64,000 bases of DNA from Patiria miniata (Eukaryota > Echinodermata > Asteroidea > Valvatida > Asterinidae): positions 40,027,058 through 40,091,057 of the forward strand of contig NW_024037059.1 of assembly GCF_015706575.1 (NCBI RefSeq). Reading direction: 5' to 3'. Both the position numbers and the translations under genes were made by a program. The first letter of the stretch is position 1. Every line of letters starts with the position of its first letter. Positions 36,051 to 47,382 of the stretch are shown here, one piece after another. The notes beneath the pieces were generated by a model that searched no databases, was not told the origin of the DNA, and saw only the letters and a program-made list of their open reading frames with translations.

Positions 36051-36102
36051 CGGTGAGTCCCCCGTGGGTTACAGGTGTTGGAAGGTGCGGTAGGGTTATA
36101 TA
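36051..36102 (-). promoter_or_regulatory. Possible TATA box and short 5' untranslated exon of TM3
   Basis: On the - strand TATATAA lies at 36102-36096. A GTAAGT splice donor follows at 36050, about 45 bp on. The next downstream ATG after a usable acceptor (TGTAG, just above 34890) is the TM3 start. I infer a TATA-driven promoter with a tiny non-coding first exon and a 1.2-kb 5' intron. No transcript evidence is available. Confidence 0.3.
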
Positions 36103-37017
36103 CGAGAACTGCACCTCAAACTTCCTTGTCATTTAACCTCTTCATTAAAAGCAAGAGGAACATAAAGTACTAGTGCAAGAGCAGTCTGTTTCACGTACAC
36201 ATTTCTGCAGTTCGCGTAGAGCATGCTAGCGTGGGCTCACCTCCCCGCGTTGGGAACTCATCGAGCCGTGCAGATCCAACGCTTCCCCAAGCTAAGCTAG
36301 CGTGGGAGCGCCACCAGCGTACTACACAACGCGGAAACGCAAAAGTTAAAAAATACATTCCTTTGTGGCGGGCGCCTTTTGTTATTCGGAATGGCTTTTT
36401 GTCGGATTACAAAGAAAGAGAAATATGTCGTGGCCTTTGGTAAACCCTGATGCTTTAGAACCGCGCACAGGTTTTCGACAAAAATATCTGTTGAGTTTCC
36501 CGTTTGCCAAAAGGAAACTATGTCGCCAACGGGATTGGAATTCAGACATTACACGTTTTTAGTCTCCATCGAAAGTTAACATCAATTATGTTTTCATTTG
36601 GTTGTGGTTTTTGTTCCAATTGAAAAGATAGATCTGTCACCGAAAACCCCCTGAAAATGACCTTATTTAAAATTCCATTTATTTATTAATGAATCACAAT
36701 GCTGTTTCGTTTTGAAATACAAGTCTTAAGGATTGCATATACACTGATATATACTGATCACTTTAGAGTGACATCGCCCTCTAACATAGGGGTGTGTAGT
36801 CTTTATAATCAATTTAATTTTTAAAAGGTCTCATGTGTGCAAAGGACGTTTTTCAGCGACATGCAAACATTTACAACGTTAATTCCAATTTATCAAGTAA
36901 AACTTGGAAATAGTCCAAGCTCTTTTTAAAGAGCATTATGTATTATACAATAAATCTCATATTTTCATTTTTACAAAGTTTTGTTATGTTCACAATTAAC
37001 ACAGGAAACCATGACGG

Positions 37018-40000
37018 CTATAGCGTGTGCACTCGCTGTCTAGACTTGAAACCAGCCGCCGTTTTGTGGCAGCCGAGTTCTTTCAAGGCACTGCCCGTGC
37101 CGAAACGTTCGCAGGTCGAGCCAAGACTACTTATATCGGAGGTCCGCTCGTAGATGATGTTCTCGACCCAGCCGCTGTCGTTCTGGCTTATGCTGCCCTC
37201 ATCGCTCAGACTTGGGTAGAGTTTGTTAATGGAGGACGCTGTGACGTAAGACCCCCCGGCGAGCGTGATGTCACTGCCACTGCTGCTGCTGCTGTCACAG
37301 ATGTCCCATGTCCCCGTGCATGTCGTGGTCAGTGTCGTACAGTTGCCGATACCCCCGTCCGACATGTCGCCGTCCATGTCCAGGTCCGCCTCGGTGATCT
37401 CGGCGTAGATGCTGGAGTGGAGACTACTGTCGCGCATGCTCAGTCGGGACAGACAGCTGGACAGGCTCTGGATGCGCGAGAAGCTGGTGTGTCGGTTGTG
37501 GTAGGCCAGGCGGGGTTGAGGGCGCTCTTTCATGATGGCCATTGCCGACACGGAAGTGGTTTTGTTGTAGGCCTCTTTGTTTTTGATTTCCTCGTAGTCG
37601 TGGCTAAAATTGAACCTGCGGTATCTGCGGAAAATAAAAAGACCAACTTGAAGGAAGGTTTCCCAAAAGTAAAAGAGTGATAAGAGTCAGGTCAAGGGTC
37701 ATGCTCTCATGTTTGAGACGAGAAACTTCACACTTTCCAGGGCTAGAGTCTCTTACCGCCTCCTCTTTCTGTTAAGCGACAGGATGACAAGCATGAAGAT
37801 GACGAGAACAATGACAAGCAGGCTGGATGACGTCAGTGCCAGAATGAAGCATAGTGAGACGCCCTCATCTTCCGACTCTGCACAGGAAACAATAAACGCC
37901 ATCAACGGCGAGAAAGTCAAACAGGTGGTGTAAAAGTGCCAGGCTGAGGGATAATGGGGCTAAAAAAACATGTTGCTAGCACGGAGGACAACTTGAGGAC
38001 AAAATCTGCTTAGAAGACGGACCCCAATGAAATAGGAGTTTAGGACATTTGGAGAAAGTGTGAAGTCCTTTAAAAAGTTTTAATATGAATTTGATTACCC
38101 TTAGCGTGCACGCCATCTTTGCTATTCTGCTGGCCCCCTGCGTCGTATGGCGGCGTCACACCGGACCCTGACGTCAGAGCATCACTCGCCTCGCCATGTT
38201 GGATTGCGGACGAATTCGTCAGTGCGGAACCTGCGGGAAGAAAACCTGGGAAAAAATCCAGGCGTTTAAACGGAGTGATGAGAGACAGGCTAAGAACCTT
38301 TACAAGGACGAGCCTATAAACTTCAGTTTGACATGCTCTTGTCACTTACCGTTCACTGTGGTTGGAGGATGAGCTGGATAGGAGTCTAACGTGAGGATGA
38401 TGTCATCGACTGCTACACTGCTCTTTGCGAAGTACCCAACCTCAGCCTCTATCACCAACTACACGCGTTAATTAAATAAATAAAAATACGATTAAGACTA
38501 ACAATGCGATTTCTAAACCATAGATTGCTTGATGTTCCATTCTAAACACATTATGTCAAAGCTTGTGAGTCATTAAATGATTCTTTACTAAACTTTTAAT
38601 TGAGTCTTAATATGAGATAAGGAACTGTTTCGCTGCAACATATGTTTTCAAAATATTGTTAGGATTTTAGGATTTAATTTTGTGTGTGTGTGAGAATCAA
38701 GAACATCTAAGTTATTAGATCTTTGAGAATGACAAGTAAAGAGACAAAAATAATACGATGTCCAATGTCACGCACGCCCAACGACCCCTATCGATACCTG
38801 AAATGGCGCGAAAACATCAGTCTTTCCCTCAAGCGTGGTCCAAGGTAGTTCAGCCTTCAGCCGCTCGCCAACATGTCGAAAGAACGGCTGGTCGTCGCGT
38901 CTACTCCCAAACACCCTGGTGGCGCTATGCACGCTGATGCGAAGGCGGCTGCCGTCTCCTTCCGTTTTAAAATGCTTGAATTGGAGACTAAGCAGGGACG
39001 GGGTCATGACCTCATAGATGGGCGAGACTAGACGTGCCAGGCTGCCGGGCCTTAGGCGGGTTGTGTTCCGGTAAGCGCGAATGTAATTATCTTGATAAGG
39101 AAAACAACAACCACCGAACTTTGAAAAATGCATCAATGTTATGGTTGTCACTGCATGATTGGATAAAAGAACCGTTTGTTGTTCAGCAGAATGTTATACC
39201 ATTTTGCGACGCCAAGAACATACATTTTAAGACTGAAAAAAAAAACACCATGAATTTGTATCTTTTCTCTAAACTATAGTTATATACTGTATGAACGCGT
39301 GCATTAAATTCTCTACCATCAATGAATTCAAAATAATTTTCCACAAGCTCCTGTTGCTATACGTTACGCAATGCCCTCTCTATCGAAATACACATTCAAT
39401 GGTCAGAAGGGCTGCAAGGGCGCCCTGTACAGAATTATCGTTTCGTTTGCTGTTCTGATACAAATAATTATATAGGTTTCCAACCAAGTTAAATTGTTCT
39501 GTCTATTTTTTACTTTGGCAAAGAGCCAAGCAAAACCCACACACCCATGGCCTGGAAATGAAAATGGCCCAGGTAATTGTTACCCCCCACGTGGATCGTT
39601 TGGCGCCAAAAATAGCCTCTCGCTGTCAATTTGGCGCGTTTTTCCCCCCTAGGTCGATCAGGAATACAGTGACACATTCACATACTTGGTTTGTATAGCG
39701 GAGATAGAGAAGCTTCCTCGCGGGCCATGGACCAATCGAAATCGTCGGTAGCATCTTGCCGGTAGCCGCAGAAGTCGCGCTGGAACTTGCAGACTACACT
39801 CTCTGCAGGAAAAAGAAAAGAAGCATGGATGAGATCGTTAGAAATATTAATTTGTAAATAAACGAAGTAAGATACAAAGTAGAAAGAGGCGGCTTCGTTT
39901 TTACCAACCTTTTTCAGACATGCTGGTCATATATTCAATCGAAATGCAGCTTCAATTAATCATGAGTCACTTTGAAATGAATAATTTTCTAAATGTACAG

Positions 40001-43000
40001 AGACAAAACGTCAATACACATGAGCTTACAACCTTACACGGAGAAGAGGTACAATTTGACCCGTCTCGCGATTTCAGAACTAAAGTTCGTCCAAAGCCTA
40101 GCAAGACACACGGTAATAATGCTTTTATTCAGACGCGGTTCTACGGGAGGGGGGGGGGGGGGGGCTAGGTTTTTCTTTAGCCCCCCCAAAAGACACCTTT
40201 TTTTAGCCCCCCTCTAAAAAAATGCAAAAAAAACGGAAGGAAAAAGATAGCAACGTGACGTCACATATTCGCTATGGCCGGCCAGGCGCGGATCAGGAGG
40301 GTGGTGGTTTTTGTGTCAACCCCCCCCCCCCCGTTGAAAACTGTTGACATTGTATTGATAATAAAAACGCACGTCCGCATAACCATTAGTGAGAGGGGGG
40401 AATTTGTACACTATTAGGTGATACAGTGTGCATGATTGTAATTTTACGAGAGTAAAATAAGCCTTTAATCTCTTCTGACAAGAAGCAATTTAAGAAGCGC
40501 CCTAATATAAGCCAGAGTTTCAGGGGCAGCCATTTTGAAACAGCATCGGATATCTTTTGAGGGTTTTCACTACGGCATTGCTCGCTAGTTCGGCAAAGTT
40601 AAATTCACTTCTCGTCGGGGCAACAACGCCAAAAGTATCCGAAGTTGTCATCTTGCTGTCAAGCCGCCCTGCTGCAGTTAATCCATCCAACCTCGATCCC
40701 GCGTATAAATCCAGGGGACTAATAATGCATCAAGGACTCAATTACAGTTCCGGTTAGACCCAAACCGGTGCGCCATGAACTAAACCAACTCCACCTTGCC
40801 AAGGAATTGTACCTCAAACCGAAACGTCCAATCGGGCCATTTCTTTTTAATACCCAAAACGGAGGGTGTTATTTATACAGCTCTCTTCTTTCAAATAAAC
40901 CAAACATAGTTATGTGCCAAAAGTATATAATGAACTTTGTTGTCTATCCCCAAACGGGCTATTTTTGTTCCAAGATGTTATCGAGCTGGGAATAACCCCC
41001 TACTGTTATTTTGACCCACGCTCCCCAGGGACAGAAATCCGATCATCTGGTTAAGAGGAGGACTGGGACAAAGTCTAGTGAATTTGTCAGATTTCCTGTG
41101 ATTCATGATTAGCGATTAGGGTGCCTTCCGCCATCTAACAGGTACTAGACTCAGTTACGTGGGGGAAAAAGGGGGAAAAGTCAAGAAAACTCCGAAGTGT
41201 ATAACCGGTAGGGTTGTACATGAATAACACATGTATCACTGATCAGAAGTTTCTTTTTAAGAAAATAGAACATTTCTGTTACAATGTGCCATTTTGATGG
41301 AGGCCAAAGATCTTTCAGCGCTCTTTTGTTTTTGAAGTTCACACTTAATGAATATTCATTAGCTGTGATGCCACGAGGCCCTTTATTAGCGTCCTCCTTG
41401 ATTTGAGGAAACAAGTTCCCAAGGTTGGTTTTCCTGAGGTCAATCCTCTGTTCCTTTAAAAGACAACTCAGCATTTTTAGTGCTTGTTAACGTACAATCA
41501 GACATTTTGACCCATTTATTTAAATAAACATGACAGTGGTGAAAAAGAAATGTTGATATCTTGACTGAAAAGGCCCGACTTTTCGATGTAAACCGAAATT
41601 TTAACCGATACGCAAATTTGAACTGACGTAACTGGATAATGTGTAAAATTGGCAAACGATTGCATCGGTCCTTGTCCAAAATATTGGAATTTATGCCTAA
41701 CTCATCTGCTGCCGCCAACGATTCCAAAGTGTGCATCAAGATTCGGGAGACTGTTTTTCTTGAGAGTCAAAGTAGCCGGTAGAACTACCGGACATGTTTT
41801 GTACTGTACATACAATCAAAACAGTGACCAGACAAGAATATTCTTGACTCCGTCTTCATCTTAATTTTGCCTAAAAAATACAAATTTTGGGCAACGATTC
41901 CCGGCCCCCGGCTTACCCCCATCACCCAGTACCGTGCCTCGTATTTCATCGCCCCCGGCGAGGCCTCCCCTTCAAGTCCAACTCCAAGGTCGCGTCATGA
42001 AGAGATCGTTATGCATTGCGCTGCAGGAGATATTACAGTACCACCGGAAGGTATGATTCAACCCTCGCCACAGACCCCCCCACACCCCCCCCCCACACCC
42101 CCCCCCCCCCCTCACGGACACGTGTTTCTGATCTCATGTACAGTAGTCCACTATTCAAGGGCTAGACCCTCCTCCCCCCTCATGCATAGGCGTAGCCAGC
42201 GGGGGGTAAGGGGAGTATTTAACCCCCCCCCCCCCAATATTTTGTAAAGGCTGCCTTTTTCCATTCAAATGCCCTTTTTTTTAACGGGCTTACCCCCCCC
42301 CCCTATAATTTGTAAAGAGTGCCCTTTTTTTACGAAGTGCCTTTTGTCTGAACAAGTGCCCTTTTCCAAAAAGAAGTGGTGCCTTTTTTGTGGCATCTGC
42401 CGTTTTGGGTGCCTTTTTCAGAATTTCGCACATGTATCGCCCTGAAATTGATGTTACAGAGGCCAAGTGTCCGGAGAAAAAAACCTGTCTACATTTCACA
42501 ATGGATGTACAAGTGCCCTTTTCAAAAAAATTTACCCCCAATAAAAACGACCGTGCTACGCCCCTGTCATGGACACGTGTTTCTGATCTCATGCACAGTA
42601 GTCCACCATTCAAGGGTTTTAAAATTCAAGATATCGCCGTCATAAGTCTTTGATATTCTCATCTTCAACGAAAATCCTCCCTTACTAATGCGACACGCGA
42701 GTACAGGTATGACGCTTTGATTGATGGCGAACACACCTTGGGATGCATTTTTTTTGATACACAGAGAAGTGAGGTGACTAGAGAAGTGGCCCAGAGGAGA
42801 ACCAGATCCGTTAACTCTTGGATCGACTCTCTGAAAATGATGTCCTTAAAATGTTGTCTAAAATTGTTACTGGAACTCAGAAAATTAACAAGATTGCTCA
42901 CGAATCGGAGACTACATACCCGGAGGTTGCAAGCTTCGGTTTCGTCGAAACGCATCAAGTGTTTTAAGTTATTAACTTATCCTAGTTTCGATGAAGCTGG

Positions 43001-44812
43001 TAGGAATCGTTTAATACCCAATTTGTTGGCAATTTTTGGGGACTATCGAACTCATCCCTCAAGGCGTTGATGGCTCCAGGCAAAACATGAACATGTCCGA
43101 GATAAGCAGCTGACGAGTCACGATAACATAATTCTGCCAAGAGGACAATCCGTCATGTTTCCGAATCCCACCCACTCAGAGACCGATTACCAACACCCCT
43201 GGAGCCGATTGGAAATTAAGGGGACACCCTTTTTTAACCGAAATGGGTTTTTGAAGGTCATACAAAAGTTTTGTCAAAGTAGTATATGACAGTAGTCATC
43301 CTAAGAAATTAGGGATTTCTGATTGTGAAGATTAACATCAAAGTCGAGTTGTGCGTATTTCTGTGGGAGCATGTTTTTCGCCCGCAGACGATTTAAAGCC
43401 GCCGACAATAATGCCTCTGTTTTGGAAAAAAAGGGAAAAATAATAGCTGTAAGTTCCTATTTTTAAGTTCAGATAGTCTCTTGGGAAAGTCGCAACACAG
43501 GATGTGGTCGGGTCCAGTCACAAGTCCATCACAAGTCCAGTCGCAAGTGAAGCGCAAGTCAGGTGAGTTCAACACTTGTGATGAAATTGCAAGGACATGT
43601 GATGTACACGACTTTATCCCTGGTCGCAACCCCAAACCAATTCCAGAATGCTGATATGGAAGCTAGTTTTCTGCTAGCAGTGTACACCCATGTACAATGT
43701 CTCCGTATTAACGTCAAAGCGTAGGATAACATCAAAGCGTAGAATATTGGAAGTTACGGGGGCGTGGAGAAAGGAGGAGAAAGGGGAGGGTCACCCCGAC
43801 TCAATCATGGTTTCTTCGGTAAGAGATTACAGCTTCTTCAAAGCGACAGTAAGTCTGGATGATATCATCCTTGTCATGTTTACCACGAGAGCTATATACG
43901 GAAATATGAATTACTAGCGCATCACTGACCCCGAACTGACCCGAGGATTAAGACGAGACGCTTGGCTCACTCCGCCGGCCAGACGCGCTCAAGACAGGGG
44001 CGAGTTACGCTGTGAAATTAGGCTATGCGTAGCTTCGGGATATTGAAGGCTGTGAGATGAAGAGACCAGATCGACACACGCAAAATTAAGAGCAACAAAA
44101 TATTAAAAGATTGGATGTTTTCAGCGCTGTCCTTATATCGAAATGCAATCAATTAACGAAGTCCCGTCGAGTCTGCGAACTTATTGGTGGTATATGTGCA
44201 GTTATTTCTGGAGTAATTGGCAAGGATCGCTTCGCGATGCGACCGCTAATCCAGGGAGATGGCACTGTAGGAAATGATGGTTTAGATTCCGGGGGGGGGG
44301 GGGGGGGGGAATGAGCTGAATCCCGCGCGACTATTACGAGCCACGCAACATTAAAATGTGTCCGGCTTGGCACCCATGACACCGGGAGCAAACGGGCAAA
44401 AAGACACACCGTTCCCCAAACCAAACAGCCCCGGAGGAGTATAAAGTGATTCTTACTAAAACTTTAAGTACACAGAGCTTTAGGGGAAAACCTTATGAAA
44501 ATTGAGGGGCCGGAGAGTTGTGAGGAAGGATACAGGCTTAACAAAACTGAATTTGTGGTTGAACTGTTTATTAGTTCAATCTAAAACTGCGGAATAATAA
44601 AGTACAAGATAACACCAACAGTTTAATAGTCTTTGTAAACCGAAACTTTTCTAACAAGGAAACAGAAAACAAGCATGCAGTGAACTAACTATATTTTTCT
44701 CTTTCAAATTTGTTAAACAATTCTACTTACTTGTCTCCACGCCCTGGCAATATTGCTGATCCAACGCCCTTAGTACAGCCCAGACGATGAGCCAAACGTG
44801 TCTCGAGTCCAT
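37018..44812 (-). CDS. TM4: MAM-domain type I membrane protein with YEEI and ITIM-like tail
   Basis: Seven exons, 44812-44731, 39802-39686, 39090-38798, 38458-38350, 38230-38099, 37877-37757 and 37624-37018, join in phases 1,1,0,1,1,2 into 486 residues. Exon 1 is a signal peptide. Exons 2-4 form one MAM domain (about 32-187): VCKFQRDFCGYRQD and DDFDW at its start, ARLVSP in the middle, and IEAEVG...VAVDDIILT at its end. Only the first two MAM cysteines are present; the CLxF position reads LLSLQF. Exon 5 is a Ser/Gly linker, exon 6 holds DEGVSL and the membrane segment (about 253-279), and exon 7 is the tail. The tail has DYEEI (Y295), a Src-SH2-type motif, and SIYAEI (356-361), which fits the ITIM pattern. 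MAM domains usually mediate adhesion, so an adhesion or receptor role is inferred. A - strand AATAAA pair lies at 36687-36678. Confidence 0.85.
40138..40335. repeat. G- and C-run repeat patch
   Basis: Two parts are seen: CTACGGGAGGGGGG...AGCCCCCCTCTAAAAA and GGCGCGGATCAGGAGGG...CCCCCCCCCCGTTGA. The second resembles the left end of the 16919/50380 family. Both are probably fragments of G-run elements; boundaries are unclear. Confidence 0.4.
42113..42616. repeat. 49-bp direct repeats flanking a G-run element
   Basis: GGACACGTGTTTCTGATCTC...AGTAGTCCA occurs at 42113-42161 and again at 42568-42616, with about three or four differences in 49 bp. The element 42185-42566 lies between them. The repeats are far too long for a normal target-site duplication. 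Confidence 0.75.
42185..42566. mobile_element. Non-autonomous element with GGCGTAGC ends
   Basis: It starts ATAGGCGTAGCCAGCGG and ends CCGTGCTACGCCCCTG; GGCGTAGC reads inward from both ends. It contains C-runs and several spaced copies of GTGCCCTTTTT. Same style of ends as 528-685 and 62031-62386. No coding capacity. Confidence 0.55.
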
Positions 44813-47382
44813 GATGAAAACTCAAGCGTATCCGAAAATCACATCGCAGATAGAAGATCAAATTTGTTCGGCAGCTCTGCGAATAGCAATCTCACAGACC
44901 AGTTGCCGTAAAGCACCGGCTCGATCAATCAGTCCAACACATGTTTTTACCCTCCGGATTCATGCTTTTATTATCCATATCGTGCAACGCACTCGACCGC
45001 TGCTGGACATTATGATCGCTGTGCCGAGTTACACCGTATGAGTGAGTTATACCCTTAGTCTTGGACAAAAAAATATTAGTCACAGCTACTGCACACCCAT
45101 GTCCCTTTCCCCTTGAAACTATGTTCCAGGTCGCGTATGTGTCACTGCACCGTGCCTGCTAGCAAAATTTCTCTTCTCGTTTTACTTTTTTTTTTGGAAT
45201 ATCGAGTGATCTTGTCTTGGCGACAAAACAATTTCGACTTCGTTTTATTTCGAAAGCGAAGATATATACTTTTTCTTTGGCCGAGAAACTTCAGTCAAGC
45301 TTGAATTTCATGATTACAGGATGGATCCAATTTGCCCGCGGCATGCAATACATCCAACTGGCAGATTAAGAGTTTAGTGTAAAAAAAATAATTAATTAAT
45401 ACACCTGTTATTTTGAAAAGTAATGACAGTCAGCTAAATGTCACAAGAGGGCGCTGTGCACGTGACATGCAAAGAGTCGGTAATTCGAAGTAAGTTGGGA
45501 ATAGTGTTATTAAACGAGATTCCCTGATTATTATTTAAGATTTTTGAGGTCAAGGGTCAATGATCTAAAGCGCAGCCTTGAAAATGCAAGTCGTAACCAC
45601 ATGAGGGCGTTTTTTTTAATATTCAAAGCAAGCTCCTTCCTTGCGCACAGGGAAAGAACAGCTATTTTGCATGCACACGAGCCTTGTTGTCCCTGGACAA
45701 AAAAACTACTGTTCAAAATCTTTAGAGGATTTTCCCTTCACAAAAAATGAGCTTTATTCCTTTCATACAAGTTGATACATTATTTCGAATGAAAGAATGG
45801 GGCAAGAAATAATACTAAGTTATAGAAGTGGAGGTATGCAAGGACTTCGTTCAGGGGGAAAAAAAGTTAGTTGTCATTCATCAGACGACAAGAGTGGCAG
45901 CCATTTTGTCACTCAACCTCTTTCCCGAAGGCCATTTTTTATTGCAATACGGATATGACTCATTCTTCCAAGCCTTTAAAGTTTATTTTTTTTCCCATAG
46001 AAGTGCATCTCATTAAAGGTGAATGGAACGGTTCAAAACTAATAACTTTACTCAAAAAAGAACTGTAAGATACGTAGTGAGGAAATTATTTTTTATTATC
46101 GTGCAAACCTAAACGTACCGCCTGAAAAAAAAGGCAGAGGGCGCTGTCATTCCCATTTTTCACGATAAAAGTTTTAAATTAAATCACCGTTCTCTTTGAT
46201 ATTTTCTTAAAATAAAGACTGAATGATTCAGGTCATCAAAAAATTGCAAGAATTAGAATAAACACGTTCAATCTTTCTTCTTTACCCGAAAAAAACATTG
46301 AAGAGCGCAACAGCGCCCCCAACGTCACCCAGTTTAAATCTTGAAAAAGCCTGTGATATCTACTTTAACATTCTTTAATAGGTTTACACCACGGGAGTGC
46401 ATTAAGCTGCTATGAGGTCAAACAGTCTGGTTGCAGAGCTTTCTTTGAAGATGAATAAAAGTTTCAGGGTAATTGTTAGTAATCAAGTTGTCTTGACCTG
46501 CTTCCTGCCTCTGCCTGAGGGTACAGGTTTCAGAAAAAGAAGAAAAAGAAGACGACATGCACAGCACAGCATCTCAAGACGAGGTTCAAAGTGTCTCCTC
46601 CGTGTTTGGAATCCAGGGGGCAGTGCCAGGCAAGATTTGTGAAAGAATAAATCGAGTGTTTCGTGCCTAGGAAAACGCAAATCTTAAATAAGGTTCAAAA
46701 ATGCAGCTGACAATTTTGTTTTTACATAAAGTTTGAGCCAAAATGATGTTGTCGCAAATGCACATGAACAATCCATAATGTGCATGGTAGCTCTGAGATT
46801 AACACTGTCCTACTTTCACAGAAAGAGGGCGCCTTTCACATTGCTAGACAACAAGTTGTGATCACCGACATGCATTTTTTTGGCCAGCAGAGCACGTCAG
46901 AGTGATAACAGTATACACGCGACATGATTCACGGAAGCCATTTTGTGTCCGAGCGCCGGGAATCAATTTTCTACGTCTTTGGTCTCCTTCAAAGAAGCCC
47001 ATCCGTATTTCCTGACTCAAAACCAATGTGGATTTTGGCTTAGAAGCCTGTTGTTCAGCTTACGGCTATAACAGCATGGCAGATCATTATCCGGGATTAG
47101 GGACTGAATCCAATAATCCAAAGAAAATCTTATATTGGGAAGTGATGACGGCCAAAGTGTCTGCACTTCAAAATCCTCCCAACTCCTCCCAGAAGCTGAT
47201 AAAACAATCACCGTCTGCGGAAAGATATGCATCGCTGATGTTCCTCATCACATTCTACTCGGTGTCTTGTGGGAGTTATTGGTAAGACGGGGCTTAGTCA
47301 GGGTGGCACTAATGTGGATACCAGACCAGAGATTGACCCAGTTTGCGCACTAGCAAGTGTTCTTGGTTTATTTGGATGATAG
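44813..47382. other. Spacer between TM4 and the GPCR gene
   Basis: It holds the TM4 promoter region (- strand, from 44813 upward) and the GPCR 3' end. Nothing else coding is supported. Poly-T/A tracts and AT-rich DNA dominate. Confidence 0.45.

Larger units (their letters stand above)
39803..44730. other. TM4 intron 1 (4.9 kb) with G-run repeats
   Basis: No further exon is seen. It contains G- and C-run elements at about 40138-40335, the element at 42185-42566, C-runs at 42070-42115, and a G-run at 44291-44309. The frame 42717-43070 has no recognisable domain. Confidence 0.5.

Noticed and set aside
37027-37680. 217-residue + strand frame
   Set aside because: It is antisense to the TM4 tail exon, which has matching splice sites and phase.
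42717-43070. 117-residue basic + strand frame
   Set aside because: No recognised motif; it lies in repeat-rich intron DNA of TM4.
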